A stretch of 64,000 nucleotides of DNA from Eopsaltria australis. Lineage: Eukaryota; Chordata; Aves; Passeriformes; Petroicidae. A program made the position numbers and the translations under genes. Below, one piece after another: positions 22,223 to 36,085 of this stretch. The DNA lies in assembly GCA_034509425.1 (NCBI GenBank), contig JAVTVJ010000297.1:620001-684000 (forward strand), in the 5' to 3' direction. A model generated the notes under the pieces. That model was given only the letters and a program-made list of their open reading frames with translations. It did no database searches and was not told where the DNA came from. The first letter of the stretch is position 1; every line of letters begins with the position of its first letter.

Positions 22223-25200
22223 CCTCCCCACACCTGGAATGGCACCTACAAGGAGCAGGACGTGTCCCCTGCTGCTCCTCTGCTCCCCAAAATCCATCTG
22301 TTCCTTAGAAGGAGCAACAAAATGTGAACAAATCCCATAAAACACCGACGAGAGAAATCTGCCCAAAGACAAGAAGAGGAATTAACACTTTTCTTTCTTC
22401 TTCACAGATTATTGGCAAGGAAGGCAATTAAATAGCCTGATGTAATAGCATCTAATTAACTCGCAAGCCTGAAAATTCCTCGTGGTAATGACATCCCAAT
22501 ACTCGGGTTCCTGATTGCCCAGCACATATTAAAGTATGGATATCACATTTAGCTTCCCTAATTTGCTGTTATTTGCCTGCACGTGGTAATTTATTCCCTG
22601 AAAACACCAAGAGGAAGAAAGGCAGGGATCTCTCCCTGCTTTTAACTCTGGATATAATTTTTGACCTTAAGAAAGAGCAAGACAGATATGAGAGAGTATA
22701 TTAGATGTTATTATTACCGTAATAAAATAGAGATAAAAATCAGAGTGCAGAAAGGCTCTAAGACAACTATTAACCATTTGTCACACAAAGAAAATCAAAA
22801 TTTAACTTATCAGAGAGTCTGGCACTTTAAAGATTCATCATGAAAAATTGCTTCCATCCGTGGAGCATTTATGCAGAATGTCATTGATGAGCTGTCTGCT
22901 TAAATGTTGAAAGAGTTTGGGGGAAGATTGAAAAAATGTCAGAGATACGCCTTTTATCAGTCTGACAGAATGTTTCACCAAATTTAAATTCATTTTTGAG
23001 AGCGAAGCAGCAGGGCAGGACTTCTTTCTTTAAGGAAACAAGCTGAGCTCACTGTCCTACCCCAAGGGATCGTGGCTGGTGAGAACAACCGAGGTGAGGA
23101 GGGACTTATTGACTGGAAAAATGGCACAGCTGAACATCAAACACCACTCTGGGGTTGGGGTACAGAGCAATTTTGGGGGTTAGGACAATTTTTCTGTCTT
23201 TGTGGTCATAGAAGGACTTTTTCTTCACAGATTTGGGTTGATTATTCTGGAAAAGAAGGCATTTTAAAAAGCTTGATCAGCTGAGACTCATCTTTTCCAC
23301 TTCTTCCATGTGAGCATTTCAGGAGACAGGGAAGGGCTGAGTGTGGCAAGAAATGAGCTGGGGAGAGCTGCTCTCCAGACAGCATCCCCAGACATCATCC
23401 AGACATAATTCCCAGACTTTATCTCCAGATTTCATCCCCAGATTTCATCCCCAGCTCACTGGAGGAGCGGAGAGTGACAGAGCATCTTCCACAGGTTTTG
23501 CCTCAGCCGTTCAGCAAATTCAGGGTCAGAATAATTTGTGTTCACTCCTTGTGGTCGGTCAGTGAACCTGGTGAGTCTCTATGGCAACCCTGGAGCACCT
23601 CACAGAGCTCTGAGTGCTCCGAGATTCCTCTGCTTCCTCATGGATCTCTGTGCTTTGTACCTGAGGGTTTTCCCAAACCCCCAGATCTTAACTGGGCTTT
23701 CCAAACTGCAGCCAAATTCCAGAGCTGGGAGCTCCACGAGGAGCCCAGGCTGCTGTGATTGGCTCTGTCTTCATTAGCATCTTAATTAGCAGCAGGAAGG
23801 TCTGTGAGGATGCTGGGGAGATTTATGGTTAAACTCAGTGATGTCAGCATCATTCCAGAGAGGTAATTATGAACCCAAAAAAATTGCTCTTTTCCCACTT
23901 GCAAGGGTGGGGTTTTTTTAATATTTTCTTTGACTTTCTTCAAATTTTAACAATAATGTCACTGGATTTCTCATGGAATATCCCAAGCAGGAGGGAATCC
24001 ACAAGGATCATGGATGTCCAGCTCCTAAAGGAAGCATCCCATGGATTCTCCTGCCTGCCAGGAGCTGGGCGAGCCCCTCAGACCACAAACTCCACATTAA
24101 ATCGATGCAAATCAAGGAGGCCACCAAAGAACTTCGAACAGCCCAATTATTTCCCCTATTTTTGTATCAAGCTGATGTTTTCCTAAATTTCTACCACCTG
24201 AATCTCCTGCTTTCAGTGCCCAGATGTTTGTGCTGCACTTTTTGAACTCTCTGAGTGCCTTTTCCCAGAGTTAGGAGGAAGCTGTGCGAGGATGAGATCT
24301 CCAGGATCCGTTTGCTCTTTTGCATGTCAAGCCTGGTGCCAATTTGCATATTTTGGTGCTTGAACTTTACAAATCACTCCTTATGATCAACAAATAAGGT
24401 GTCATTTACGTGCCTGTGTTCAGGAAATGAGTTGCATTTATCTTCCCTGTGTTCTCAGGATGAATTCAGGTGTTTTGGCACGGAGCGCTCGCCTCGCCTG
24501 CCTCGTGCTGTTCACCTGTCAAAGGCTGTACCTCTGAGCCTGTAACTGCTTAATTAATGATATTATAGATGCTGTGGCCTTAAAAACTGCATTGTTTGGT
24601 CACTGGCCCGAGCTGGAAGTTTTTCAAAGGCTTATTCAATAATTTAGCTTTTTATTGATGTAAAATACCTTAAATATTAGATTCATTTAGTCAGACTACA
24701 TTAAAAAATATACCTGTAATTTTTAAGGGGCTGATGGCTGAAGAGAGTTTCATTTGACAAATTAATTGCACAGTGTTGTGCAGAGTTAGTGGGGGAATAG
24801 ATGATGTGGTTGTTCATTAATGATTATTAATAAATGAGGGTGGGGAGGCCCTGGTACAGGGTGCCCCGAAAATCTGTGGCTGCTCCATCCCTGGAAGTGT
24901 CCAAGGCCAGGCTGGATGGGGCTTGGAGCACCCTGGGACAGTGGAAGTGTCCCTGCCCATGGCAGGGATGGAATTGGATGGGATTTAAGGTCTTTTCCAA
25001 CCCAAACCATCCTGGGGTTCCATAATTCCATGATTCCATCCCACCATTTGCTGTTCCTTACAGCTCCTTCCCAGTTGTTGCCAGGAACTTTTACTCCACG
25101 TCCGTTTATTTTTTGTTTTGTTTGGTTTTTTTTTTTACTGCGTTTCCAGCAAATGCAGAAATTTGATTTTGTGTGCGAATCATGAAAATAAATTAATCCT

Positions 25201-28200
25201 CCCTCATTACCAGGGAATCCTGGAATGGAAGGGTTCCCACACGACTCAAGCTGGCGTTCACCAATGGTCATACAAATGATTTCTCAATAGTTTTGTGTCA
25301 CATTTTTTTTGCTGAGTGCAGCACAGTTGTGTGTGTTTTGCTCAATTCCATGTTAAATAAATAAGAAAAGCCCAGGTCAGCAGGAGCAGAGAGGTTGGTG
25401 ATTGCTCCTGACTGATGGAACAAACCCAGGACGGGAAAGTGAATTCCCAGCTCTCCGGGGATCCTGCTCGGAGTCACTGCCAGCTCTGATTTCTCAGAGT
25501 CACTTCTCAAAGTCGTGACCTTCAGGAAATGCTTCACTTTCCCTGGAAATAAAACATGGATTTCACCTGCCACGGGGGGAGAGGGAAGTGATTCCTCCTG
25601 TTCTGGTAATATTTTGGTGCTGTGGAGCTGCAGCCACACAAATCCAAGAGTTCTCCAGGCAGGAATGCTGCACACCTGCCTTGGAGCCTGGCAAAAACTC
25701 AATTAAAAACAGGATCATTTCTCCTTTTCCTCTAGGAAACTCCCCCACATTCCCTGTGCCACCTTGGGCAGGATTCTGACTGATTCTGCTTCTGCATTTG
25801 GCTCTTCCATCCCAAATTCTGAACTTGTCCTTTTTCCCTCCTCTGTTCTGTTGATGGGATTTGCTGCTCCCACTTGGAATTTGTGTGGCATCCAGACAGA
25901 GCAAATTCATTTGGTGTCTCATCACCACTGCAGGGAAAATCATAACTAATGATGGGAACACGGATAACCATGGGATGGCAAGAGTGAGATTTCCAGAGGA
26001 GCAAGGAAGGGTTAAAACCAGATCTCTTATTCCCATATTTTAGGGGTGTTTTTTATCCTACAACTTCCACAGGAAAAAGTTGCCAGGGAAGATAAAATCA
26101 GTGACTTCTGCACAACATTTTGCTTCTTCTTTCACCATCACAAGCTCAGCTTCCTAAATTAGGTGTGGCTGGAGATGGGAGAAGTGGCAATATTTTCCCA
26201 GCGAGCCTGAAGTGGCTGCAGGTTCGCATTCCATAATTATTTTTGTCAGGAAGATGAATGCCATCCTAAAAAAAAGTTGGAAGCTCACAGCACCTCGGCT
26301 TTGATATATGAATATTGCCACTGTGGGTGCTGGAATGATGTTCTGGATGCTTTGTGGGTTTATGGCTATGAGACATTCCTTAGGCTGATTCAGAATCACT
26401 TTTCCTACACAAATTTAAGCAACTTTTGGGGTTTTTTTCCTATTTTTTTTGGCTGGTCTGTGATTTCAAAACGCTTCTGGAAGTGAAGAGATTGGAGGAT
26501 TTGGGAGATATTCATCATGAAATGAGTAGTCACCTTTTAGGCACCTCTGGTTTAATACCCTGCAATGTCAAGGAAGGGCTACACTGCATTAATTCCCACA
26601 AATTCCGGCTGGGAAATCACAGAGAACTCCTGCAACAGGAAATATTTAATGGGTGTGAGGTTTAATAAATTGCTCGCCCTCCCAGCTATACAGATAGCAT
26701 GAAAATGTCGTTTTTTGGGAGAAGATTTCCCGGAATTGTGGTAGTCTTTATATGAAAATAGCAGTTTTTGTTTGGAGAGTTTTGTGCCCTCAGCCCCAGC
26801 CTCCGAAGCACTTTGCAACTGGAGCTGGTTAAAATATGTTGGAAAACAGCAGGAAAATGGGAGAGTGCCCTCTAACGACAACAAATCCAGCAAAGGGGAC
26901 TGGAAAGCAGCACAGGGAGATGGAGGGGATGAGGATTTGCTCTGGATGAACAGGGTTTGGAGTGGAAGAGTGGAGGAACGTTTGAAATTTGGGGGATTCA
27001 AAAGCATCAGATCCTGCTGAGCTTCCAGGAAAAGCCAAATCCGAGCATCAAATTCCATTTGTTTCTCAAATCCTCCCCCAGGTGAGGCTTCATCTGTTTC
27101 CTTCCTGCCTTTCAGTGGGATGAACATTTAGTGGGATTGGATCAGGTGATCCATTGTGAGCCCTTCCATCCTTACCCATTCCATGATCCTGTTTTCCATG
27201 GAAAGGTAGATTTTAAACACTAAATATTTCATGTTGTTAAAACACTCACATCGAGTAAAACAAACACGTCTTGGATCTGTCACCACTTCCTATTGCAACA
27301 AATGTGCTTTAAAAATACCAAAGGTACCCCAAGAAAGGGAAAATTCAATATTTGCATTAATATCAAAGAGCAGTGAGCACAGGGAATGTCCCAGGGTGAG
27401 GTCCTGCTCTGTGATTTCAGCACCACCAGAATTTTGGGATTTGTTTTTCTGTGCTGCCCAGCTGTGGATTTCACGTTCATGGTGTGGCCACCAATTCACA
27501 CCCTGGAACCAGCACTGCTTTTCCATAGGGAATAAACATGAAAAGTGTTCCCAAACCACTCCAGACTGCAATGCTTCATTTTAGGATCACTCAGGCAGCT
27601 CCCAGGAATATTCACAGGGGAGGGGCACCAGGGTGGATGCGAATCCAAGCATGATTGAAACATCAATCACGGATTCACGGAGAAATATTTACAGTGGGGT
27701 TTTTAAACTTGACAGAGGGATAACGAAATGTGGATCCTGGGGGGGTTTGCGGGCAGATTTTAGTCCAAACGTTTGCAATTAATGCAGAAATCATGAGCTC
27801 ATCAAGTACTGAAAAAGGCCAGGAATGAAACCAAACCCCAGAGGGTTCAAATGAGGCTGGCCAGGATTTTCTCCAAACAAGCTTTCCATTGGAAAATGCC
27901 AGCTCATGAAGGGTGAAGTGATCTGTGGGAATCAATCAGTGCTGACAGAGTCACAGCGAGGAGCATTCCCTGCCAGCTGCCAGAGCTCCTGCTCCAGCCT
28001 CCTCCAGGAACACAGCCAGGATCTTCACCTGGACACACATCCCATGTCCCATGTCCCTCCCAGCCCTGGAAGGCACCAGGAGCTCCAGAGCCACTGGAAT
28101 GCAGTGTCACTGTGGCCTTTCTGCTGGGCTGTGTGACAGATTCCCTGCTCTGAGCTGACACTTGCAGGTGGGTTTGGGTTTTCCCGTTTATTTTATATTT

Positions 28201-28850
28201 TTAACTCAGAATTACCCGCGCTGATTTCTGTTCTCCTGGACAAGAAAGGAGAAGCAAATCCAAGCTGAAAACCAGGGCAAAACCTGGAGAAAAGCTCCAA
28301 AAGCACTGACTCCAAAACACCAGCACATTTATTGACGCTAGCAAGCGTTTATTCCTTGTTTTCCACATAATCCAAAGCGAGCTGAGCGCTCCTGGTGCTG
28401 AAAGGAGAGAGAGGTGCCAGCCTTGGAGAGCTGCCACCTCACCTGGCCGTCCCCAAACTGCACTGCAGGCACTGCCAGGGGTCAGGAGCCTTTCCCAAAC
28501 CTCCTCCCATCCCCCACGGAGGGATTATCCCTGCAGCTCCTGCTTTGTGGGACGGGGGATGTGGAGGGATCCGCAGTTAACGCCCTGCCGGAGCTGCCGG
28601 AGGTTTTCCTGGGATAAAATAGGAGTTTTATTCCTTTTTTGCCATCTCAGCTGTAGCGTGGTGTGTTTCCCAGCCCTGCAGGAGGCTCCCACACGCCTTG
28701 GCAGCAGTTTTGGGTACATCTGAGGAGGCTGGAGGTGCCCAGGAGCAGATGGAGCTGGTGCAGATGGCCCGGCTGGCACTCACAGGGAGGAGGGGACGGC
28801 TCCCAGTGCTGGGACTGGGATGTTCCCAGTCAGAGGGGTCAGGATGGATC
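22223..28850. other. Gene-free interval between NPS and FOXI2
   Basis: This part is AT-rich and repeat-poor, with only one clear CR1 copy (24834-25040) and a possible remnant near 27130-27190. Any regulatory conservation here cannot be judged from one sequence. Confidence 0.5.
24834..25040 (+). mobile_element. CR1 LINE 3'-end fragment
   Basis: Sense CR1 end from GAGGCCCTGGTACAGGGTGC to TTTTCCAACCCAAACCATCC and a short CCATAATTCCATGATTCC tail. Confidence 0.87.
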
Positions 28851-29608
28851 CCACTGATCCCTCAGAATCCTTGGACTTGGGGTTCCAGGCTGGAAAACTG
28901 GAAATATCACCTGGAATGGCTTTCCCTGATCCCTCAGGATCCTTGTAGCTGTGATTCCAGGCTGGAAAATTGAAAATATAACACGGAATGGCTTCCATTT
29001 ATCCCTCATGATCCTTGGACTTGGGATTCCAGGCTGGAAAATCCTAATATGACATGAAATGGCTTTCCCTGATCCCTCAGGATCCTTGGACTTGTGATTC
29101 CAGGCTGGAAAACCCTAAATATCACACGGAATGGCTTTCATGGTCACTCACAATCTTTGTAACTGTGATTCTAGGCTAGAAAGTCCAATATATCACATGG
29201 AATGGCTTTCACTGATCACTCAGGATCCTTGGATCTGGGATTCCAGGCTGGAAAAATGTAAATATCCATCAGGTTCCTTGTAGCTGTGATTCCAGGCTGG
29301 AAAATTGGAAATGTAACATGGAACTGCTTCCACTGATCACTCAGGATCCTTGAAGCTGTGATTCCAGGCTAGAAAACTGGAAATACCACCTGGAATGGCT
29401 TCCATTTATCCCTCAGGATCCTTGGACCTTTGATTCCAGGCTGGAAAAATGTAAATGCCACCTGGAATGGCTTTCCCTGATCACTCAGGATCTTGGAGCT
29501 GTGATTCCAGGCTGGAAAAATGGAAATATCACCTGGAATGGCTTTCAGTGATCACTCAGGATCCTTGGAGCTGTGATTCCAGGCTGGAAAAATGGAAATA
29601 TCACCTGT
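28851..29608 (+). repeat. ~71-bp minisatellite, 11 copies
   Basis: Eleven tandem copies, each containing TGATTCCAGGCTGGAAAA, AATATCACCTGGAATGGCTT and ATCACTCAGGATCCTTGGA. The AGGCTGGAAA core recurs about every 70 bp. One shortened unit occurs near 29250-29290. Confidence 0.93.
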
Positions 29609-32600
29609 CCAGGCTCATTGCTGGCACCTTGGGAGGGATGGGATTGGGAGGGATAATTCCAGCCTGCATCCTGCAATTTATTCCTGCTAAATGCTGATGA
29701 ATTGTTCTCCCTTTTCAATAAATACCACGAGGAGAGATGGAGCTCTCCTGCACACAGCCCTGGCCTGCTTTGAATGAGGATTCAGGAGAGGGATGGGGAG
29801 GTGCCACTGCTGGATGTGTGTGGAGAGAAAGGGAATATTGCTGTGCTCTCCCTTTCCAGCAGCAATTTCCAACCTCTCTCTCCCCAAACACAAACCCAGC
29901 AGTGGGCAGAAACCAAGATTGAATCTGTCATGTTTTCATTTCCTTCCAACAGCTCTGCTTGAAACCCAAACTAACTCGCAGAGGAGAGCAAGGAGCCCTC
30001 TGACACCAGAATTCCAGCAGCAGAAACAACAGGCAGGCTCCAAAGGGCAGCAAAATATTCCATGAGCTGTGAAAAGCAGAGGATTCTGCTGCAGTGGCTG
30101 AGGGGTTTTATATCGTGCATGGATTTCCTTGGAATTTTAATGAAGGAAACCAAGTCACCAGGAAGATTCTCCCACTTTAACAGCAGAAGGAGTGGATTCT
30201 CTGGGAAATGAGTGGGATGAGTTTTATCTTTTCCCAATGAAAACACTGCCACCAGCTGGTTCATAAATGGGTTTGACTGAGGCTTTGCACAGAAAAAAAA
30301 ATCACACTGGGGGCTTTTAACCCTCAGCTAAACTGGGAGTGGTATTTGAGGTCAGGATGATTTCAGAACAGAAAGTAATTAATTATCTGCATGCTCCATT
30401 TCTTTTTCAAATAGAGGTAAATGATTATAAAGCAATTAATGCTTTTTGCCTTAAATATCCTGTTAAATGAAAGTGCCACCACATGAGGCACTTTTATCAC
30501 CTTCCACCTTCATGAACTGGTGGGACCATCTCGGATTTGTAGGTTTGTAGCTGATTATTTTTCAATTAACAGTGAAATTAATTGAATTTAGGCACTTCAA
30601 ATACATGAAAAAGAATTTGCCTTTTCAGATCCATGGGTTTTTCCTGCTGTCCTGTGTTTTGCTGAGTCCCTGGGGCTGGGACAAACCCTGGCAGCTCTGG
30701 GCTGTGAGGGCAGCTCAGGCTGCAGTTGTGGGACTTGGTGCCAAGATTTTGGGATGGCTCCACCAACTCCTCACTCCTGATTTTGTACAAACATCAGCAG
30801 TGGCTGTGCTGATATTTCAATGACCATGGTGGGTTTTGAGACAATTCCCATGCTGGGGGTGATCATTTCAGGTTTCCTGCAGCAGTGAGAAAACTGCAGC
30901 TCATCTTTTTAAAGCTGATGGAGCAATCACTGGGGAGAGAAATGTTGTGAATGGAGGGTGAGGCTCAAAGGCACCAATTCCATGCTCAGGGAGATTCCCA
31001 ATTGATCCTGTGCTGCAGTCAGAGGATTCATTGCAGGCTGGGCTCTGGGAGTGCAGCAGGAGATGTGTTTCATGTTGGAGGAAATAATTTCCCTCCCAGG
31101 TGCTGATCTCCTTTGGCCCACACTCAGGTACTGACTTTTTGTGCTTGTTGTTTTTATTTGAGGTTTTTTATCTCTCAGAAAGCTGAAGCCATGAGGAATT
31201 TCAAGCCCCAAACCCTTCACCAAGCTTTGGCCCGAGGGGATTTGCCACCCACCAAAGCTGTGCCTGTGATATCACAGAATCCTCGAGGCTGGAAAAGCCC
31301 TCCAGGATCACCGAGTCCAAACTCAAGGCCACAGATCGGACTCAATGTTCTCTAAAAGTTTTTTCCACCCTAAATGATGCTGTGATTTTGGGATCTGATA
31401 CATAAATCAATACACACTGCCAGCAGCAAACAAAGATCCAGACCCAATCCTGAAGTTTAAGTTATTCCACAATGAAACAAAAAACTCCTTCCAGGGAGGT
31501 ATTTACTCACCTGCCTGTTTCCAGCATCCATAACAATCATTCTAGATTCTGACCATGCTTCTCAATTAGAGGGTTTCTTGTCAACAAAAATTAATTGAAT
31601 ATTTGAAGCCAGTTAATCAATGAACTCAGGATACGAAATAATCAAATTGAAGCTGAAAATGTGCACGTGTACATGGGGCAGATAAGTGCAGTGTGCTGCT
31701 TTGAATTCCCTGGTAACTCGCGAGGTGTCTCAGGGTAATTACACTTTAAAATTGATGTTTGGGTCTGTGACAGGCTGGGAATATCCATCATCCAAACCAC
31801 AGCTTCCCAGCACAGTGCAGAACTCTGTGTTCCACGGGAGTTTATTGTGAGCTACACAGAAATCCTAATTGCACTTCTGACTGCCAGCAAGTCTGGCAGA
31901 AGAAACAGAGCATTTGAGGGGTGGATCCCAATTGTTCAGCGAGCACAGAAAAGCTGAGCAGGGACAGGTTTTGTGTCCCAGCAAAGCTGATGTGTCCCAG
32001 GAGGATGTGCTGGCTCCCAGGGGGTGGGGATGGTGCTTGATGCCAGAGGGTTTTGGATCAGATCCCGGGACAGCAACACAAGTTCTGCAATATTGACTGT
32101 TCCAGAGCCATGCTTCTCTACTGATCTCATTAACCATCCCCTCATTAACCACGGGGTAATTGGGCACTTCTCCTTTCACAAAGAGAACGTGTTGACCTTC
32201 AGTCAAACTCAAACAGACACTTCAGGGGGAGATTTAGAAAGCTCCTTTTGGAGGAATGGAAATCGTGGCGTGTCAGGTGTGCCAAACATCTTCATTTCCT
32301 CCCTGTGTGTTTGTGAGCTTTGACTTCTGATTCAGCACATGAGCACCTGCAGGAAAAGCTACTTCCCAATGTTCTTGGCAGATTTCTGCTCGGGATTATT
32401 TCAGATTGCAATGTTTCACTCGCTGATAAGATGTAAACAAACCCATGGGCTCCTATTCCCCTTTGATAAAGGAATTAATAGAATAAAAGATGAAACAATC
32501 TCTCCTAAAGGATGTTTGCACACATTACAGAGCTGGGAAGCTTTCTGAGGGTTGCTCATCCAGAAATGAAAACAAAAGTAATGTTCACTGCTGGTTTGTG

Positions 32601-34599
32601 CTGTAATTTAGCAGATTGCCAGCTAAATATCAGGTTATTAATTGACTTCTCTTCACAAGTCCTCCCTAGGGATACCTGGTCAATTTTGAAGGCAGATCAA
32701 GAAAATCTCTCCTCTTTTAGGAAACATGAGCTGGCAGCAGAAATGGTGGTGATTTTTAGCAGAGATTTCTGCAAACAGAGCTGTTACTCCTCCAGGAGAC
32801 TCCTGACAAGTCCAGAACAAATATTCTGACAGGGAATCGACTCCTGAACGGAGTGAGCCAAACACTCTGAGAAATGCTGCGTGTTGACTCTGTCAAAGGT
32901 TTCCTGCATTGTTGATAAACTCAGCTCTTCCAGCCTTCAAAAGAGCCTTTTCTGTGCTCCTTTGTGTTCTCCTTGCAGGAACTCGTTAATGCAGCAGTAA
33001 TCAGTTAATTCTTGCACGTTTAAAAAGCCTTTTGTGCTCCACAGTGGGCTGGGAGCAGCGCCTTCAAATGACACCTCAGGAATTAAAGTGTTTTCCCTTC
33101 AGGAATTACAATTTAGGAATTAAAGTGCTTTCCCTTCAGGAATTACTCCCAGATTAACAATTCCCACTGGTTCCCATCGTGTTTCCCATGGGAAGACGAG
33201 CCTTTAAAAGAGGAAAGGACGACCCTGAGGGGGGAAAATACCAAGGAGAATGGAAAATCCAGGCTTGTGGAACCATTTGTTTCCCAGTGACTGAACAGAT
33301 TTCCATTTTGTGTTTCCAATCCAGGCCTCATTCAGCGAGGGGGAGGTCGAGGCCTCCCGTGTGTCATCACCACGTTGGGCTTCAAAAGAGGTTTCTTCTT
33401 CTCCTTCTTCTTCCCCCAAGTGCCTCCTGCCTGGCACAAACAGCACAAAACCAACAAATACAGGGGGGTTTTGATGCTGTGACTCACAAAAATCAACTCC
33501 TCCCAAACAAAAGCTGGAAGAGACTCCAGAGGTGGCTCAGGCCCGGATCTTGTGCCGCCTCCAAGCCAAAACATTCTTGTAAACATCGAGTCAGACAATC
33601 CTGCTGTGCCTACAGCCAGCAGCAACGCTCCAGACGCTGGGAATGAGGGAGTCCAGACAGCTCCTGCAAGAGCAAGCAGGAATTCTTAAGATGTCTCCTG
33701 TTGCCATCGAGTTGGTCTCGTTTTCCTCATTGCCAGTGGACAAGAACTGGCTGGTGGTTCGCCCCCCTCAAACAGCCTCCCTTAGTCATCCTTTTCTTAT
33801 ATTTAACTAAAACAAAACTTGAAGCTTCTTTTTAAAAAATCACGGGTTTTTTGAAAGTCTAAGTCTCCCTGCTGTCCTGCAACCTCTACGCTTCCTCCCT
33901 GACCTTTCTCTTAAATCAAATTAAATTTAATCTCTTAAATTAAATTAACATCTCTTTTGCTGCAGTCACAATAACAATATTCTCCCTCTTCCAGCAATTC
34001 CTGAAGAATCACTGCATGGAAAGCCACCCCTACCTGAGTTTTGCCTTTCTGAGTGTCTCCCATTTAATCACTTTCCTGTGTTAATCTCCAGTTCTGGTTG
34101 TTTGAGGTTTTTTTTCTATTTTATGACATAGTAATTTTTACAGAAATGGAAATCCTGAAGAGAAGAGATTCCTGTGGATGCACATTGAGTTATCCCCAAG
34201 TGCATTGATGAATTCCTTCCTGAGGGTAGAAAACACCACTTTTTTACCCAACAAACATCCAAATAATCTGCTCCTACCATAAAAATGTTATTACAAAACC
34301 CAGAAATTACACAGAAAAAAAACCTCACTTCCAAATTTCTGCCCTGCTCCAAAACAAGACTTGAACTCTGTCATCAGCTTTGTTTTTGTTGTCTTTGTCG
34401 GAATTTTACAGCTCTGCACATCAAGCAGCCAGAATTGCTGCCGGATTTTGAGGCAGGTGACATTTGTGGATCTGTCGCCACCGGATGACTCTGGCAATGC
34501 TCTAATTTCTAATTACGTGTAGTGAGTTGTCTCTAAGTGCTGCACGAAGAGCTCCCTGCATCATTAGGCACCTTGTTGTTTCCTAAATGTTTTTTATGA
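29609..34599. other. Gene-free interval between NPS and FOXI2
   Basis: Mostly unique-looking AT-rich sequence. An open frame of 155 codons at 33179-33646 has ordinary composition but no domain, no splice context and no recognised relative. It is not called as a gene. Confidence 0.45.
31271..31396. mobile_element. Two short CR1 3' remnants, opposed
   Basis: 31271-31325 reads as an inverted CR1 terminus (ATCACAGAATCCTCGAGGCT). 31336-31396 reads as a sense terminus (GGACTCAATGTTCTCTAAAA, then TTTTTTCCACCCTAAATGAT). The bases between are unremarkable. Confidence 0.5.
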
Positions 34600-34735
34600 T
34601 CCTACAGCGGCCCCGACGGGGGATTTGGCGGCGATCGCGCGCGGAATTTCTATTTTTGGGGATTTCTAACTCAGCCGTTCGTTCTCACCGCGGGCTGGAA
34701 TCCGGCGGGTTGGTTCTCAGCTGAGACTAAACTTA
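34600..34735. other. Isolated CpG-rich patch in AT-rich intergenic DNA
   Basis: Within an otherwise CpG-poor region, sequence such as GCGGCGATCGCGCGCGGAAT and ACCGCGGGCTGGAATCCGGC packs many CpGs into ~135 bp. It has no CR1 similarity and no coding frame I recognise. It could be an enhancer, a small unmethylated element or part of an unrecognised transposon. Confidence 0.4.
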
Positions 34736-34885
34736 ATTACTGAGTTTAACAGCAAAGTTCAGCCTGGCTGGATTAGACAGCTCCAGGGTGGCTTTTTTAG
34801 CATTAGAACGGTGATATTTTCTGATATATTCTCTTTTTGGTGGAGGATAAGAATTTTAAGGGAAAGATCTTAAAGTCTGGATGAG

Positions 34886-34990
34886 GGAATCATGGAATGG
34901 GTTGGGTGGGAAAGGAATTTAAAGGTTGTCTACTCCAACCCCTTCCAATGAGCAGGGACATCATCTAGGCCACATTCCTGCTTTTCTCTG
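34886..34990 (-). mobile_element. Short CR1 LINE fragment
   Basis: Inverted CR1 terminus: GGAATCATGGAATGGGTTGG, then TCTACTCCAACCCCTTCCAA. Confidence 0.65.
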
Positions 34991-35679
34991 GACAAGGGAC
35001 ATCATCTCTCTGGATTTTTGTAAGTGTTTGGTATTAACCATGAGCCACAGCGACTTTTTCTTTTAAAAAATACATCTTTATTAATCATTCTGGTTTAGTT
35101 GTTTCTTAAAACCCAATTTTGAAAAATCTCTAGGTAGATGGAAAGGTTAATTAAATATGGGCTGTGAAGAAAAAATTATGGCTGCCCTATGCTAGCTCTA
35201 CAGCAAATCTAAAATAAATTTGCAATTTAAAAATAATACCAAAAAAGTTGATGGGTTTTTAACCACCATAAATGTGATCAGCTGCAAGGGGATGTGTGTT
35301 GCTGGTGGAGGAATTCAAGTGGCAATGTGACACATTGTTTGGCAAGCCCTAGTATTAGGAATATTTTCTCAAGTGCTATAAAGAAACTGGAAATAGTCTG
35401 GAAGGATCCTGTAATGCCTGACTCAGCTGGTGCTTCCCAGAAAATTTCTCATCGGTCCATGACTACATTTTTTTTTTAAGTTAAGTGATTTCTCCTTGTT
35501 TTACAAAGGAATTGATCTGTGGGAAGTGGAGGATTTCCAGTTTTAAAGCAGCTCTGTGCTGACCTGGCGGGAGTCGTTTCATGTGAGGGAGAACAATGGG
35601 AGCTGCAGCCACTGGAGGAGATGGCTCTGGAAAATTATCCAGGACTGGAGACCAGAGCAGAAAAGTGTCTCAACAAAAG

Positions 35680-36085
35680 GCTGGGAGAGCTGAGGGTGTT
35701 CAGCTGGAGAGGAGAAGGATCCAGGGAGAGCTCAGAGCTCCTTCCAGAGCCTAAAGGGGCTCCAGCAGAGCTGGAGAGGGACTGGGGACAAGGGAGGGAG
35801 GGACAGGACACAGGACTTTAATCTGAAAGTGGGGAGATTTAGATATTTAGATATGGATTTAGATGGGATTTTGGGAAGGAATTCCTGGCTGGGAGGGTGG
35901 TGAGGAGCTGGGATGGAATTCCCAGAGAAGCTGTGGCTGCCCCTGGATCCCTGGCAGTGCCCAAGGCCAGGTTGGACACTGGGGCTTGGAGCAGCCTGGG
36001 ACAGTGGGAGGTGTCCCTGCCATGGCAGGGGTGGCACTGGGTGGGCTTTAAGGTCCTTTCAAACCAGTCTGGGATTCCATGGCAA
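35680..36085 (+). mobile_element. CR1 LINE 3'-end fragment (~400 bp)
   Basis: One of the longer CR1 pieces: the AGCTGGAGAGGAGAAGGATC block, the GGAAGGAATTCCTGGCTGGG block, then GGCAGTGCCCAAGGCCAGGT and the terminal TTTCAAACCAGTCTGGGATT. Confidence 0.9.

Noticed and set aside
28851..29608. CRISPR-like regularly spaced repeats (also at 43130 and 56208)
   Set aside because: The whole unit repeats, there are no unique spacers, and the genome is animal; these are minisatellites.
33179..33646. 155-codon open frame as a possible gene
   Set aside because: No recognised domain, no supporting splice or promoter signals and no codon-use contrast; length is within chance for this composition.
35519..35821. 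100-codon open frame rich in Glu/Gly/Leu
   Set aside because: Most of it is the translated CR1 3' region; identical pseudo-proteins recur at other CR1 copies.
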